64,000 nucleotides of DNA, taken from Streptomyces tendae (GTDB lineage: Bacteria; Actinomycetota; Actinomycetes; Streptomycetales; Streptomycetaceae). Shown in pieces: positions 1 to 8,440 of this stretch (within the stretch, counting starts at the first letter, position 1; each line of letters opens with the position of its first letter). The stretch spans positions 974,622 to 1,038,621 of the forward strand of contig NZ_BMUY01000001.1 of the NCBI RefSeq assembly GCF_014650435.1. The letters run 5' to 3'. The notes under the pieces were generated by a model, which had not been told where the DNA came from, made no database searches, and worked only from the letters and a program-made list of their open reading frames with translations. The position numbers were made by a program, and so were the translations under genes.

Positions 1-61
1 CGAGATGGAGGAGCTGCTGAGCGAGAAGGTGCTCAACTACGCCGTACGAGGCGCGCAGTGA
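1..61 (+). CDS. 3' end of a gene that starts before the window
   Basis: An open frame enters from the left edge and ends at TGA 59-61. The visible tail is EMEELLSEKVLNYAVRGAQ, a helical acidic-to-basic C-terminus. Nothing in these 19 residues identifies a family, so no function is given. It is on the same strand as the hydroxybutyryl-CoA dehydrogenase gene, whose start lies 136 bases further on. Confidence 0.5.
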   Translation, partial: EMEELLSEKVLNYAVRGAQ

Positions 62-197
62 CACCCGGACGGCACCCCTCGGTGTGACGTCCGTCATTTG
101 AGACGTGACGCGCGTTACTAACCGGTCACACAGCGCCTCACGCCCGCTAATCTCCGGCCGAGAGACGAGAATCAGCGCGTATCAGGGGAGTCGCACA

Positions 198-1046
198 GTG
201 GCACGGAAGCTCGCCGTCATCGGAGCCGGTCTCATGGGGTCCGGCATCGCCCAGGTCTCCGCGCAGGCGGGCTGGGACGTCGTCCTGCGCGACGTCACCG
301 ACGAGGCGCTGCGGCGCGGCACGGACGGCATCAGGGCCTCCTACGACAAGTTCGTCGCCAAGGGCCGGCTCACCGCCGACGACGCCGAGGCCGCCCTCGG
401 GCGCATCACCGCGACCACCGACCTGGACGCCGTTGCCGATGCCGACGTCGTCGTCGAGGCCGTCTTCGAGAAGCTGGAAGTCAAGCACGAGATCTTCCGT
501 ACCCTGGACAAGCTGGTGAAGGACGGGGCGATCCTCGCGTCCAACACCTCCGCCATCCCGATCACCAAGATCGCGGCCGTGACGGAGCGCCCCGAGCGGG
601 TCGTCGGCACCCACTTCTTCTCGCCGGTCCCGATGATGCAGCTGTGCGAGCTGGTGCGGGGCTACAAGACCAGCGACGAAACGCTCGCCACCGCACGCGA
701 GTTCGCCGAGTCCACCGGCAAGACCTGCATCGTCGTCAACCGCGACGTCGCCGGGTTCGTGACCACCCGCCTCATCTCCGCCCTCGTCGTCGAGGCCGCG
801 AAGCTGTACGAGTCGGGCGTCGCCACCGCCGAGGACATCGACCTCGCCTGCAAACTGGGCTTCGGCCACGCCATGGGACCGCTGGCCACCGCCGACCTGA
901 CGGGCGTCGACATCCTGCTGCACGCCACGGGCAACATCTACACGGAGTCCCAGGACGAGAAGTTCGCCCCGCCGGAGCTGATGCGCCGGATGGTGGACGC
1001 CGGTGACATCGGCCGCAAGAGCGGGCAGGGCTTCTACAAGCACTGA
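198..1046 (+). CDS. hbd: 3-hydroxybutyryl-CoA dehydrogenase
   Basis: A 282-residue NAD(P)-dependent 3-hydroxyacyl-CoA dehydrogenase of the short bacterial type. It interconverts acetoacetyl-CoA and 3-hydroxybutyryl-CoA in the cytoplasm. The N-terminus is a Rossmann fold with the dinucleotide loop GAGLMGSGIAQ at residues 8-18. The catalytic region reads THFFSPVPMMQLCELVRG, giving the family's His (in HFFSP) and Glu. The C-terminal helical domain starts around NRDVAGFVTTRL. GTG at 198 is chosen because AGGGGAG ends about 7 bases upstream and the Rossmann strand begins immediately; the frame is open further upstream but that stretch looks non-coding. The length is normal for the family. A role in the ethylmalonyl-CoA/C4 acid route, or in fatty acid or butyrate metabolism, is likely because thiolase, epimerase and icmA lie in the same region. 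Confidence 0.95.
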   Translation: MARKLAVIGAGLMGSGIAQVSAQAGWDVVLRDVTDEALRRGTDGIRASYDKFVAKGRLTADDAEAALGRITATTDLDAVADADVVVEAVFEKLEVKHEIFRTLDKLVKDGAILASNTSAIPITKIAAVTERPERVVGTHFFSPVPMMQLCELVRGYKTSDETLATAREFAESTGKTCIVVNRDVAGFVTTRLISALVVEAAKLYESGVATAEDIDLACKLGFGHAMGPLATADLTGVDILLHATGNIYTESQDEKFAPPELMRRMVDAGDIGRKSGQGFYKH

Positions 1047-1237
1047 GGTCGCACCAGCCCCGGCAAACATCACACGCCGGGGTGAAATTCGGTATCGGTT
1101 CGCTTACAGACGGCAACCTCCGGTCGTTTCGGCCAGTCAGAGGGTGCAGTGCCTGATATCGCCGAGAGACCACAACGCGCGCAACGCAACGCCAAGACGA
1201 AGAAGACGACGAAGAAGACGCACGCCGGGGAGCGCAT

Positions 1238-1561
1238 ATGCACATCAGGGGCGACCACGTCGAGCTGGTCGTCGGGGGCCGCCTCGACGTCCGCAGCGCG
1301 GCGGACGCCCGTACGGTCCTGCACTCGGCCGTCGACGACGGAGTCGGCGACCTGGTGCTCGACCTGTCAGAGCTGGACTCCTGGGACGCCACCGGACTCG
1401 GCGTGATCATGGGAGCCCACCGGCGGGCCGGCCGCTGCGGGCGACGGCTGGTGCTGCGCGGTGTGCCGCCGCAGATGCAGCGCCTGCTGGTGGCCACCCG
1501 GCTGCACCGGATCCTCGCCATCGAGGGCGGCATCGGTGTGGAGACCCTGCCTCGTGTGTAA
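1238..1561 (+). CDS. STAS-domain protein (anti-sigma factor antagonist type)
   Basis: A 107-residue single STAS domain, the SpoIIAA/RsbV fold. Such proteins bind an anti-sigma kinase and release the sigma factor when unphosphorylated. The core pattern is visible: LVVGGRLDVRSA near residue 10, LVLDLSELDSWDATGLGVIM around 39-58, and a basic C-terminal helix. The position that is the phosphorylated Ser in SpoIIAA (DSSGLG) is Thr here (DATGLG), so phosphorylation is possible but unproven. ATG 1238 follows GGGGAG at 1227-1232. No partner anti-sigma kinase gene is adjacent. The next gene, a membrane-anchored ATPase, is on the same strand 235 bases downstream. The 190 bases upstream contain an AAGAAGACG-type purine-rich run and no clear gene. 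Confidence 0.85.
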   Translation: MHIRGDHVELVVGGRLDVRSAADARTVLHSAVDDGVGDLVLDLSELDSWDATGLGVIMGAHRRAGRCGRRLVLRGVPPQMQRLLVATRLHRILAIEGGIGVETLPRV

Positions 1562-1796
1562 GTGAAGGTTCACACCTCCGACACACGCAATCCTCACGAG
1601 ACCGTGACCTCTCGGGCCGTCCGGCACCCCGGACTGTCGGAGATACTGGGCGAAGGTTTAGGGTCTGGCTGCCCGCTGCCTTTGCAAACCCGCCGGCGGG
1701 CCCGGACCAGAAGCGACAGCGCGGTGTGCGGCACAAGGCCGGGAGGGTGGTCCCTGCCGGGGCCCTGCACACGACGCTTTTGGGGGGCTTGAACCA

Positions 1797-4409
1797 ATGG
1801 ACCCGAACAACCGGGGCCCTGAGGAGTACGGCCAGGACGGCGACCACCAGGCGCCGCGCCCGCGCCCGCACAGGGACCCCATCACCTCCGACTTCGGACA
1901 GCACGCGCCCGCGCTCGCCCGCACGGTGCAGCTGGTGTCCGGCGACTTCCTGCTCACCGTCAACCCCGTCGACGGCAGCGAGATCGAGGTCTGCCCGCCC
2001 ACGGAGCGGCCGGCCCGTCCCGAGAAGCTCACCGCGGCCGAACGCGCCGAGGCGGAGCGCACCGCGCGGCCGCCCGTCCCGCCGGGACCGGTCCGCACCG
2101 TCCTCGGCCTGCTGGCCCGCGAGGACGAACGCGAACGCCTGGTGCGACTGCTCGCCCGCGGCCGCTCCGTCCGCCTCACCGGCCCCGCGGGCTCCGGCCG
2201 CACCAGCCTCCTCGACCTCGTCGCCGAGGACTGCGCGGGCCTCGCACCCGACGGCGTGGTCCGGCTCAACGGCCACCACCGTACCGCCGACGACCTGCTC
2301 CACGACCTCTTCTACGCCGTCCACCGCGCGCCCCTGCACCGCCCGGACCGGGCGGAACTCCTCGGACACCTGCGCGAGGTGGGCGCGGTCGTCGTCCTGG
2401 ACGACGTCGAGTTCGGCGGCACCGCCCTCGACGAACTCCTCGACGCCACCCCCGAGTGCGCCTTCCTCCTCGGCGCGACCCCGGAGGTGGCCGCACCCTC
2501 CGCCGACTCGGCCGTGGAGGAGGTCTTCCTCGCCGGTCTGGACCGCGCGGACGGCGTGGAGCTGCTGGAGCGCGCCGCCGGGCGTTCCCTCACCGAGGAG
2601 GAGGCCAACTGGGCCGGAGACCTCTGGTTCGAGTCCGAGGGCCTGCCGCTGCGCTTCGTCCAGGCCGGTGCCCTGCTGCGCCGCCGGGACCGCGAGCGGG
2701 CCGGTGCCGACGCCGTCGACGAGTTCGGCGTCTTCGCCGACGCCCGCCCCGCCGACGACACCCCCTACGACGCCGGCGAGGCCGACGACGTACCCCTGCC
2801 GTCCCTCGGTGAGGCCGCCGCGCCCGCGCCGCTGCTCGCCTCCCGGCTGAGCGCCTCCGCCCGCGCCACCCTGGAGTTCGCCGTCGCGCTCGGCGGCGAG
2901 GTGCCGCACCAGGCGCACCTGCCCGCTCTGGTCGGCGACACCCACGCGGACGCCGCCCTCGGCGAGCTGACCGACTGCGGGCTGGTCTCCCCGGTCGGCT
3001 CCCGCTACCGGCTGGCCGCCGGGGTGCTCACCCAGCTGGAGAGCGCCGGGTACGCCGACGCCGTGCCCGAGCGGGCGCAGGCCGCCGCCCAGCACTACGC
3101 CTGGTGGGCCGGGCACCCCTCGGTCACCCCGGAGCGGGTCTGCGCCGAGGCCGACGCCGTCCTGGCCGCGCTCGCCGTGCTGGTGCCGGTGACGACCCCG
3201 CCCGCGGACGACGCGGAGAGCCCCGCCGTCCAGCTGGCCCGCACCGCCGCGCCCGCCTTCGCCGCCGGACTGCACTGGAGCGCCTGGCAACGGGCGCTGC
3301 GCTCGGGCACCGAGGCATCCCGGCTCGCCGGTGACGTCGCCGAACAGGCCTACTTCCACCACGAGCTGGGCGTCCTCGCGCTGTGCGAGGACCAGCTGGA
3401 CCGGGCCCGCGCCGAGCTGGAGGCGTCCATCGGGCTGCGCGGCGCGCTCTCCGACAAGCGCGGCGCCGTGGCGGGCCGGCGCGCCCTCGCGCTGGTCGCC
3501 GACCGCACCGGGGACACGCCGGGCCTGGGCAGCGGCGCGGGCGCGTTCGGCGTGGCGGCCCCCGCGGCCGGACTCGGTGCCGTCGGCGCCGGGCTCGGTC
3601 CGACGGTGGGGGAGGAGGTGCCCGACGCCCGCAACGAGGAGTCGGCGTCGCCGTCCGCGGGCGTTCCCGCGCCCTTCCCGCCGCTCCAGCCGCGTCCGCA
3701 GTCCCCCACCCTGGTCACCCGTCGCGAGCCCGAGGAGGAGCCGTCCCGTACGGTCGTCGGCGGCATCAAGGGCTTCGCGCGGCGCAACCTGGTGGCCGCC
3801 GGGGCGGGCGCGCTGCTCGTCGCCGTGCTCGGCACGGTGGTCACCCTGGGGGCCACGTCCGAGAACGACCCCGGGGACCCCTCCAACGAGGTCGGCGTCA
3901 ACCCGTCGGCCAGCCAGGGCATCGACGACGGCAGCCTGGGCGCGGACCGGCCCTCCGACGACGGCAAGGACCAGCAGACGCCCGGCGGCCCGTCCGGCTC
4001 CACCACCCCCGGCCCGTCGGACGCGCCGACGGCCACGGAGTCGGGGGAGCCTTCGCAGGGGCCGAGCAGTACGGGTGGCACCGACCCCGGTGACGACGAG
4101 AGCCCCGACGACCCCGGCTCGCCGGACGAGCCGAGCAAGTCGCCGAGTTCGCCGACGACGAAGCCGACGACGCCGAAGCCGACGGACACCGAGCCGACGG
4201 ATCCAGGCAGCCCCACCGAGTCCAACGGCACGTCACCGACGCCCACGGAGAGCGAGACCACCTCGCCGTCCTCCCCGGAGACGTCCGACACCGTCAGCGG
4301 CGCAGGCACGCCTCCGGCCACCGTCTCGCAGAGCAGCACCGAGGGCACCGACACCGGAGCGGGAAGCCAGGACGGCTCCGACGACCCGGCGACCGGTCAG
4401 ATCATCTGA
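1797..4409 (+). CDS. Membrane-anchored STAND-type P-loop ATPase
   Basis: An 870-residue protein of uncertain role. Residues 1-100 are a polar N-terminal region. A P-loop GPAGSGRTS sits at about 129-137 and a Walker B-like VVVLDDVEF at about 198-206, followed by helical winged-helix and TPR-like repeats to about 570 (for example HHELGVLALCEDQLDRARAELE). A single membrane span (LVAAGAGALLVAVLGTVVTL) lies at about 665-685. The remaining roughly 185 residues are a Pro/Ser/Thr/Asp-rich stretch, predicted to face the outside and perhaps span the wall. This layout of a cytoplasmic switch ATPase plus an external disordered tail is typical of Streptomyces proteins annotated only as ATP/GTP-binding. 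ATG 1797 follows a weak GGGGGG-type ribosome site. The gene ends at a strong bidirectional terminator shared with nucS. The function is unknown; signalling is inferred from architecture only. Confidence 0.85.
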   Translation: MDPNNRGPEEYGQDGDHQAPRPRPHRDPITSDFGQHAPALARTVQLVSGDFLLTVNPVDGSEIEVCPPTERPARPEKLTAAERAEAERTARPPVPPGPVRTVLGLLAREDERERLVRLLARGRSVRLTGPAGSGRTSLLDLVAEDCAGLAPDGVVRLNGHHRTADDLLHDLFYAVHRAPLHRPDRAELLGHLREVGAVVVLDDVEFGGTALDELLDATPECAFLLGATPEVAAPSADSAVEEVFLAGLDRADGVELLERAAGRSLTEEEANWAGDLWFESEGLPLRFVQAGALLRRRDRERAGADAVDEFGVFADARPADDTPYDAGEADDVPLPSLGEAAAPAPLLASRLSASARATLEFAVALGGEVPHQAHLPALVGDTHADAALGELTDCGLVSPVGSRYRLAAGVLTQLESAGYADAVPERAQAAAQHYAWWAGHPSVTPERVCAEADAVLAALAVLVPVTTPPADDAESPAVQLARTAAPAFAAGLHWSAWQRALRSGTEASRLAGDVAEQAYFHHELGVLALCEDQLDRARAELEASIGLRGALSDKRGAVAGRRALALVADRTGDTPGLGSGAGAFGVAAPAAGLGAVGAGLGPTVGEEVPDARNEESASPSAGVPAPFPPLQPRPQSPTLVTRREPEEEPSRTVVGGIKGFARRNLVAAGAGALLVAVLGTVVTLGATSENDPGDPSNEVGVNPSASQGIDDGSLGADRPSDDGKDQQTPGGPSGSTTPGPSDAPTATESGEPSQGPSSTGGTDPGDDESPDDPGSPDEPSKSPSSPTTKPTTPKPTDTEPTDPGSPTESNGTSPTPTESETTSPSSPETSDTVSGAGTPPATVSQSSTEGTDTGAGSQDGSDDPATGQII

Positions 4410-4449
4410 CCCCGCCGGGGCTGACCCCACCGGGGAAGGCAACAGCACA

Positions 4450-4484
4450 GGAGGGCCGGGTCCGTCGCACGGACCCGGCCCTCC
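4450..4484. terminator. Bidirectional terminator between the ATPase gene and nucS
   Basis: A perfect 16-bp stem (4450-4465 with 4469-4484) closes on the loop CGC. It lies between the convergent stops at 4409 and 4509. There is no long U-run, as is usual in Streptomyces, so the stem itself must do the work. Confidence 0.8.
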
Positions 4485-4508
4485 TCATGTCGTCGTGGCC
4501 GACGCGTC

Positions 4509-5180
4509 CTAGAACAGCCGCAGCTTGTCGTCCTCGATGCCGCGCAGGGCGTCGTAGTCCAGCACCTGGCAGCCGATGCCGCGGTCCGTGGCCAGCACGC
4601 GGGCCTGCGGCTTGATCTCCTGGGCGGCGAAGACGCCGCGCACCGGGGCGAGATGCGGATCGCGGTTCAACAGCTCCAGGTAGCGCGTGAGTTGCTCCAC
4701 GCCGTCGATCTCGCCGCGCCGCTTGATCTCGACCGCGACGGTGCCGCCCTGGGCGTCCCGGCACAGGATGTCGACCGGGCCGATGGCGGTCATGTACTCG
4801 CGGCGGATGAGGGTGTAGCCCTCGCCCAGGGTGTCGATGCGGTCGGCGAGCAGCTCCTGGAGGTGTGCTTCCACGCCGTCCTTGATCAGGCCCGGATCGA
4901 CGCCCAGTTCGTGCGAGGAGTCGTGGAGGATCTCCTCCATCGTGATGATGAGTTTCTCGCCCGCCTTGTTGACGACCGTCCAGACGCCCTCCTCCTCGCC
5001 CGTGCCCTCCTTCAGGGTGCAGGGCGGCGACATCCAGTTGAGGGGCTTGTAGGCCCGGTCGTCGGCGTGGATCGAGACGCTGCCGTCCGCCTTGACCAGG
5101 ATCAGCCGGGGGGCCGAGGGCAGGTGGGCGGTGAGCCGTCCGGCGTAGTCGACGGAGCAGCGGGCAATGACGAGACGCAT
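4509..5180 (-). CDS. nucS: Mismatch-specific endonuclease NucS (EndoMS)
   Basis: A 223-residue homologue of NucS/EndoMS, the enzyme that replaces MutS-MutL in most actinobacteria. It cuts both strands at mismatches. The N-terminal domain (residues 1-100) is the dimerisation and DNA-binding part. The C-terminal RecB-like nuclease domain shows the catalytic set D137 (GPVD), E151 and K153 (VEIKRR). The last residues DDKLRLF look like the sliding-clamp binding tail described for actinobacterial NucS. The start [10 protein letters not shown] at 5180 gives the family's usual length; the longer frame to 5282 would add an Arg-rich, non-conserved extension. It is convergent with the ATPase gene and divergent from the SCO5389-family gene. 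Confidence 0.95.
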   Translation of the reverse strand: MRLVIARCSVDYAGRLTAHLPSAPRLILVKADGSVSIHADDRAYKPLNWMSPPCTLKEGTGEEEGVWTVVNKAGEKLIITMEEILHDSSHELGVDPGLIKDGVEAHLQELLADRIDTLGEGYTLIRREYMTAIGPVDILCRDAQGGTVAVEIKRRGEIDGVEQLTRYLELLNRDPHLAPVRGVFAAQEIKPQARVLATDRGIGCQVLDYDALRGIEDDKLRLF

Positions 5181-5460
5181 GGTCGGCAACGCTACTCGAC
5201 GGGCCCGGCCCGACGCGATTCGCCCGTACCCGGGCGCCCGAGCGCACTGTCCCACTTCTCCCATTGGCCCCGTCTTGCCCACTGGCCGATTGTGGGCCTA
5301 CGGGATGGTGTCCATCTCGGCATTCTCCTGGTGCCGTCACGATCGGTTGCTTACGGTATTGAACGGGAGGTCGCGAACTGTGTACGCAGCGTGTTCGGAA
5401 TCGCGCACTCCCTTAACTGTCCGGCAACCCCTGCTGGTCGGGGGTGCGAGAGGAGAACCC

Positions 5461-5853
5461 ATGTCGCTCGACGTCTCACCGGCCCTACTCGAACAGGCCG
5501 AGCGAGGCGAGGTCGACGAAGCAGACTTCGTCGACTGCGTCCGGACCTCCCTGCCCTACGCATGGGAGATGGTCAGCTCCCTGGTGGCACAGCTGAAGGT
5601 CGACGGCGGAGCCTTCGCCGACAACCAGACGCCCCCGCCGGACGAGCAGGCGCGCGGTCAGCTCCTGCGTGCGCTCGCGAGTGACGCCATACGCGGTGCA
5701 CTGCAGCGGCACTTCGGCGTGCGGCTGGCCTTCCAGAACTGCCACCGGGTGGCGGTGTTCCCGTTGGACTCCTCCGTCGACGAGACGCTGACCAAGTTCA
5801 CCTCGGTGCGCAGCCAGTTGCTGAACCAGTCGCCGGAACTGCGCGACTGCTGA
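5461..5853 (+). CDS. SCO5389-family conserved hypothetical protein
   Basis: A 130-residue, mainly helical cytoplasmic protein starting MSLDVSPALLEQ. ATG 5461 is preceded by GAGAGGAGA with good spacing, which decides the start. No catalytic motif, signal peptide or membrane segment is visible. There is a Trp/Met-containing helix (LPYAWEMVSSLVAQL) and two cysteines (DCVRT, FQNCH), plus a C-terminal Cys. It belongs to a family found widely in Streptomyces and known by its S. coelicolor locus name. The molecular role is not known to me. It is divergent from nucS across 280 bases and ends at a hairpin shared with the luciferase-like gene. Confidence 0.8.
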   Translation: MSLDVSPALLEQAERGEVDEADFVDCVRTSLPYAWEMVSSLVAQLKVDGGAFADNQTPPPDEQARGQLLRALASDAIRGALQRHFGVRLAFQNCHRVAVFPLDSSVDETLTKFTSVRSQLLNQSPELRDC

Positions 5854-5870
5854 GGCACCCCAGAGCGCCC

Positions 5871-5921
5871 GCTTGCCGCTCCGTACGTGGGAGGTGCAGT
5901 TCTTGTACCGGAGCGGCAAGC
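5871..5921. terminator. Bidirectional hairpin terminator
   Basis: GCTTGCCGCTCCG at 5871-5883 pairs with CGGAGCGGCAAGC at 5909-5921. A further TAC/GTA pairing is separated by one bulged base. It sits between the convergent stops at 5853 and 5937. Confidence 0.75.
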
Positions 5922-5936
5922 TCCCCGCCCGCCTGC

Positions 5937-6965
5937 TCAGCGGAGCTGGGGGAGCACCTCGGCCCCGAGCCGCCGCACGTTCTCCTCGGTCGCCGCCAGG
6001 TCTCCCGAGCCCTCGACGAGCAGGGCGAAGCGGGAGATGCCGGTCCGCTCGCCGGTCGCCGCGAGCCGGTCCGCGCACAGCCGGGGCGTGCCCACCGGGT
6101 GCAGCCCGCAGAGCAGTTCGGTGTAGGCGTGCGGGTCGCGCATCTGCCGGGCCCGGCCGTCCACCGTGACATGGGCGCCCAGGCCCTGCCGCAGCCAGCC
6201 CGGCATCGCCTTGAGCAGGGTCTCCGCCGCGTCCGAGCGCCGGTCCGCGATCTGGCAGACGCCGGCCGAGACGTGTCCGGCGCCGTGGATCTCCGCGGCC
6301 GGACGCCCGGCCGCACGCGCGTGGCGCCGCCACAGGGCGACCATCTCCGCCTTCTCCTCGTCGCCGACGTGCATCCCGAGGAGCATCGGCAGCCCCCGCT
6401 CGGCCGCCAGGCGCACGCTCGACGGCGAGGTGCAGGCCACGACGACCTCCGGGCCCGGCTCTTCCGACAGGGACTCAGACGGGCGCGGCACGACGGGCAC
6501 CTCGCGGAAGCGGAAGCGGTCCCCCGAGGCGCCGACGGCCGGCTCGCGCAGCCAGCGCAGCAGCAGGTCGAGCGAGTCCGGAAACCCCTTCTCGTACGCC
6601 TCGAGACCCGCGCCGAACACCTCCAGGTCCACCCAGGGGCCGCCCCGGCCCACGCCCAGCGAGAAGCGGCCGCCGCTGGTGACGTGCAGCAGCGCGGCCT
6701 GCTCGCCGAGCGCCACGGGGTGGACGGTGGGCAGCACACTGACCGCGGTGCCGACCCGGATGCGCCGGGTGCGGCCCAGCAGCAGCGCGGCCAGGGTCAC
6801 GGCCGACGGACACGTGCCGTACGGCACGAAGTGGTGTTCGGCCAGCCAGACGGCGTCGAGCCCGGCCTCCTCGGCGACCTCGGCCGAGCGGACCGCGCGG
6901 TGCAGCGCCTCCCCCTGGCCCTGGCCCGGGAACTGGGCCCCCAACACGAAACTTCCTACGCGCAT
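5937..6965 (-). CDS. Luciferase-like flavin monooxygenase (LLM family)
   Basis: A 342-residue TIM-barrel protein of the bacterial luciferase-like family, which uses reduced FMN or F420. Family signatures are the N-terminal strand MRVGSFVLG, the motif AEEAGLDAVWLAEHHF (residues about 32-47), RIRVGTAVSVLP, and the glycine-rich SLGVGRGGPW. The C-terminus FALLVEGSGDLAATEENVRRLGAEVLPQL is the usual closing helix. ATG 6965 is chosen because the conserved first strand begins there and AGGAAAAGG precedes it. The substrate cannot be told from sequence. The gene is divergent from a small Cys/His-rich protein gene and convergent with the SCO5389-family gene, so it is transcribed alone. Confidence 0.88.
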   Translation of the reverse strand: MRVGSFVLGAQFPGQGQGEALHRAVRSAEVAEEAGLDAVWLAEHHFVPYGTCPSAVTLAALLLGRTRRIRVGTAVSVLPTVHPVALGEQAALLHVTSGGRFSLGVGRGGPWVDLEVFGAGLEAYEKGFPDSLDLLLRWLREPAVGASGDRFRFREVPVVPRPSESLSEEPGPEVVVACTSPSSVRLAAERGLPMLLGMHVGDEEKAEMVALWRRHARAAGRPAAEIHGAGHVSAGVCQIADRRSDAAETLLKAMPGWLRQGLGAHVTVDGRARQMRDPHAYTELLCGLHPVGTPRLCADRLAATGERTGISRFALLVEGSGDLAATEENVRRLGAEVLPQLR

Positions 6966-7220
6966 TGCCTTTTCCTGCTTCCTCGGCCCCGACGTGGAGC
7001 TCCCCCACACGGCATAACCGCCTGACACGTGCCGAGGACACGGCCGGACGAAGGAATTTGCGGATTGTCTGCAGAATCGGCCGTTGTGGGACGGTGCGCG
7101 GGCCCGGACGGACAACACCGGTCGGGGGAGTTGCGGTGTTTGGCGCCGTACGCGTACCCGTGTCCGCGCCGCGTAGGCTGGATGCCGCCCTGCTTCCTGT
7201 ATAGCTCCGTGAGGTGTCCC

Positions 7221-7553
7221 GTGTCCCCGCGTCGCAACCGACCCAAGGGAGCCGGTTCCTCCGGCCGGAGCGCCGAGGAGGACGGCTCCGGCCGCTACGG
7301 CGGCTGGCAGTCCTCGGAGAGCTGGCAGGGCGAGGAGTGGAGCGTACGGCACGTGGCGGGGGCGAGCGCGCAGGGCAAGTCGTACCGCTGCCCGGGATGC
7401 GACCAGCTCATTCCGGACGGTGTCCCGCACGTGGTGGCCTGGCCCGCGCACTCGGGCGTCGACGACCGCAGGCACTGGCACAAGGCGTGCTGGAACGCGA
7501 AGGACCGCCGCACCACGCGGGTGCAGCGGTCCCGTAACGCGCCGAGGTTCTGA
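7221..7553 (+). CDS. Small Cys/His-rich protein, possible zinc-binding
   Basis: A 110-residue basic protein. The N-terminal 40 residues are Arg/Ser/Gly-rich and probably disordered. The conserved-looking core is YRCPGCDQLIPDG followed by HVVAWPAH and HWHKACW, a CxxC...H...HxxC arrangement that could bind one zinc. The C-terminus is rich in Arg (RRTTRVQRSR), suggesting nucleic-acid contact. GTG 7221 follows GAGGTG; an upstream ATG in frame would add a Cys-rich, non-conserved stretch with no ribosome site. Proteins of this form are common in actinobacteria but I know of no assigned function. It is 17 bases before the convergent ABC permease stop. Confidence 0.7.
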   Translation: MSPRRNRPKGAGSSGRSAEEDGSGRYGGWQSSESWQGEEWSVRHVAGASAQGKSYRCPGCDQLIPDGVPHVVAWPAHSGVDDRRHWHKACWNAKDRRTTRVQRSRNAPRF

Positions 7554-7570
7554 GGGCCCCTCCGGCCGCC

Positions 7571-8440
7571 CTACACGTCCCGCTTCTCCAGCAGGGCGAA
7601 GGCGGCGGCGAACGCGGCCGCGGTCACACCGAGCACGATCCACAACGGGTCCCAGCCCGAGGGCCCGGACTCGGAGAGCGAGTTGGCGTAGAAGATGCTC
7701 ATCTGGTTCGGGATCGAGTACTCGAAGAGCGCCTGCTGCACGTCCTTGAGCGACTCCGAGAACATGAACAGCGCGATCACCAGCGGGGCGAGCAGGACGC
7801 CGATCATGATGGTGATGGCGCCCGCGGAGTGCCGGATGATCGAGCCCATGGCCAGGGAGAGCAGCCCGAGCAGCGCGACGTAGAGCGAGACGCCGACGGT
7901 GCCCTTCAGCCACTCCGCGCCGGTCGGGTTCTCGGCGCCGTTGCCCTCCAGCATGGACACGTGGGCCAGCCCGACCAGCGTCGCGGAGACCAGGGTCACC
8001 ACGAAGGCCACCAGGAAGAACACGATGCCCTTGGCCGCCAGCACCCGGCCGCGGCTGGGGCAGGCGGTCATCGTCGTGCGGATCATCCCCGTGCCGTACT
8101 CCGAGGCGGTGGTCAGCACGCCGAGCGTGATCACGCACATGCTGCCGAGCAGCAGACCGAAGAAGCCGAGGCTCAGCGCGCTCTCACCGGCCAGGTCGGA
8201 GTCCGAACTCGCCACCACCGCGCCGGTCAGCAGCCCGATGCCGAGCACCAGCAGGACGAACACGCCCAGCGTCCACATCGTCGAGCGCACCGACTTGATC
8301 TTCGTCCACTCGGAGGCCAGCGCGTGTACGAGGGTCGTGCGCACCACCGGGATCGGCGACGTGTACGTCGGGAACGGCGAACCGGGCGCCGCGTGCCAGT
8401 CGGGCGCGGCCTGCTGCGTCGGGGGCTGGGGCGTGCTCAT
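7571..8440 (-). CDS. ABC transporter permease (ABC-2 type)
   Basis: A 289-residue integral membrane protein with about six predicted spans. The N-terminal 45 residues are a Pro/Gln-rich cytoplasmic tail, followed by the ABC-2 signature region ASEWTKIKSVRSTMWTL. Later segments include ASEYGTGMIRTTMTACPSRGRVL, the cytoplasmic loop typical of drug or antibiotic exporters, and a final span ending ALLEKRDV. ATG 8440 overlaps the stop of the ATPase gene by four bases (ATGA), so the two are translationally coupled. The protein is similar to the second permease at 9831-10601; the pairs look like an ancient tandem duplication. The substrate is unknown. Confidence 0.9.
   Translation of the reverse strand: MSTPQPPTQQAAPDWHAAPGSPFPTYTSPIPVVRTTLVHALASEWTKIKSVRSTMWTLGVFVLLVLGIGLLTGAVVASSDSDLAGESALSLGFFGLLLGSMCVITLGVLTTASEYGTGMIRTTMTACPSRGRVLAAKGIVFFLVAFVVTLVSATLVGLAHVSMLEGNGAENPTGAEWLKGTVGVSLYVALLGLLSLAMGSIIRHSAGAITIMIGVLLAPLVIALFMFSESLKDVQQALFEYSIPNQMSIFYANSLSESGPSGWDPLWIVLGVTAAAFAAAFALLEKRDV

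Noticed and set aside
147..1073. 308-codon frame opposite the hydroxybutyryl-CoA dehydrogenase gene
   Set aside because: The plus strand encodes a clear enzyme with catalytic motifs; the antisense product is His/Gly/Asp-rich noise.
1407..3362. 651-codon minus-strand frame under the membrane-anchored ATPase gene
   Set aside because: Gly/Val/Glu low-complexity product, opposite a gene with P-loop and membrane span.
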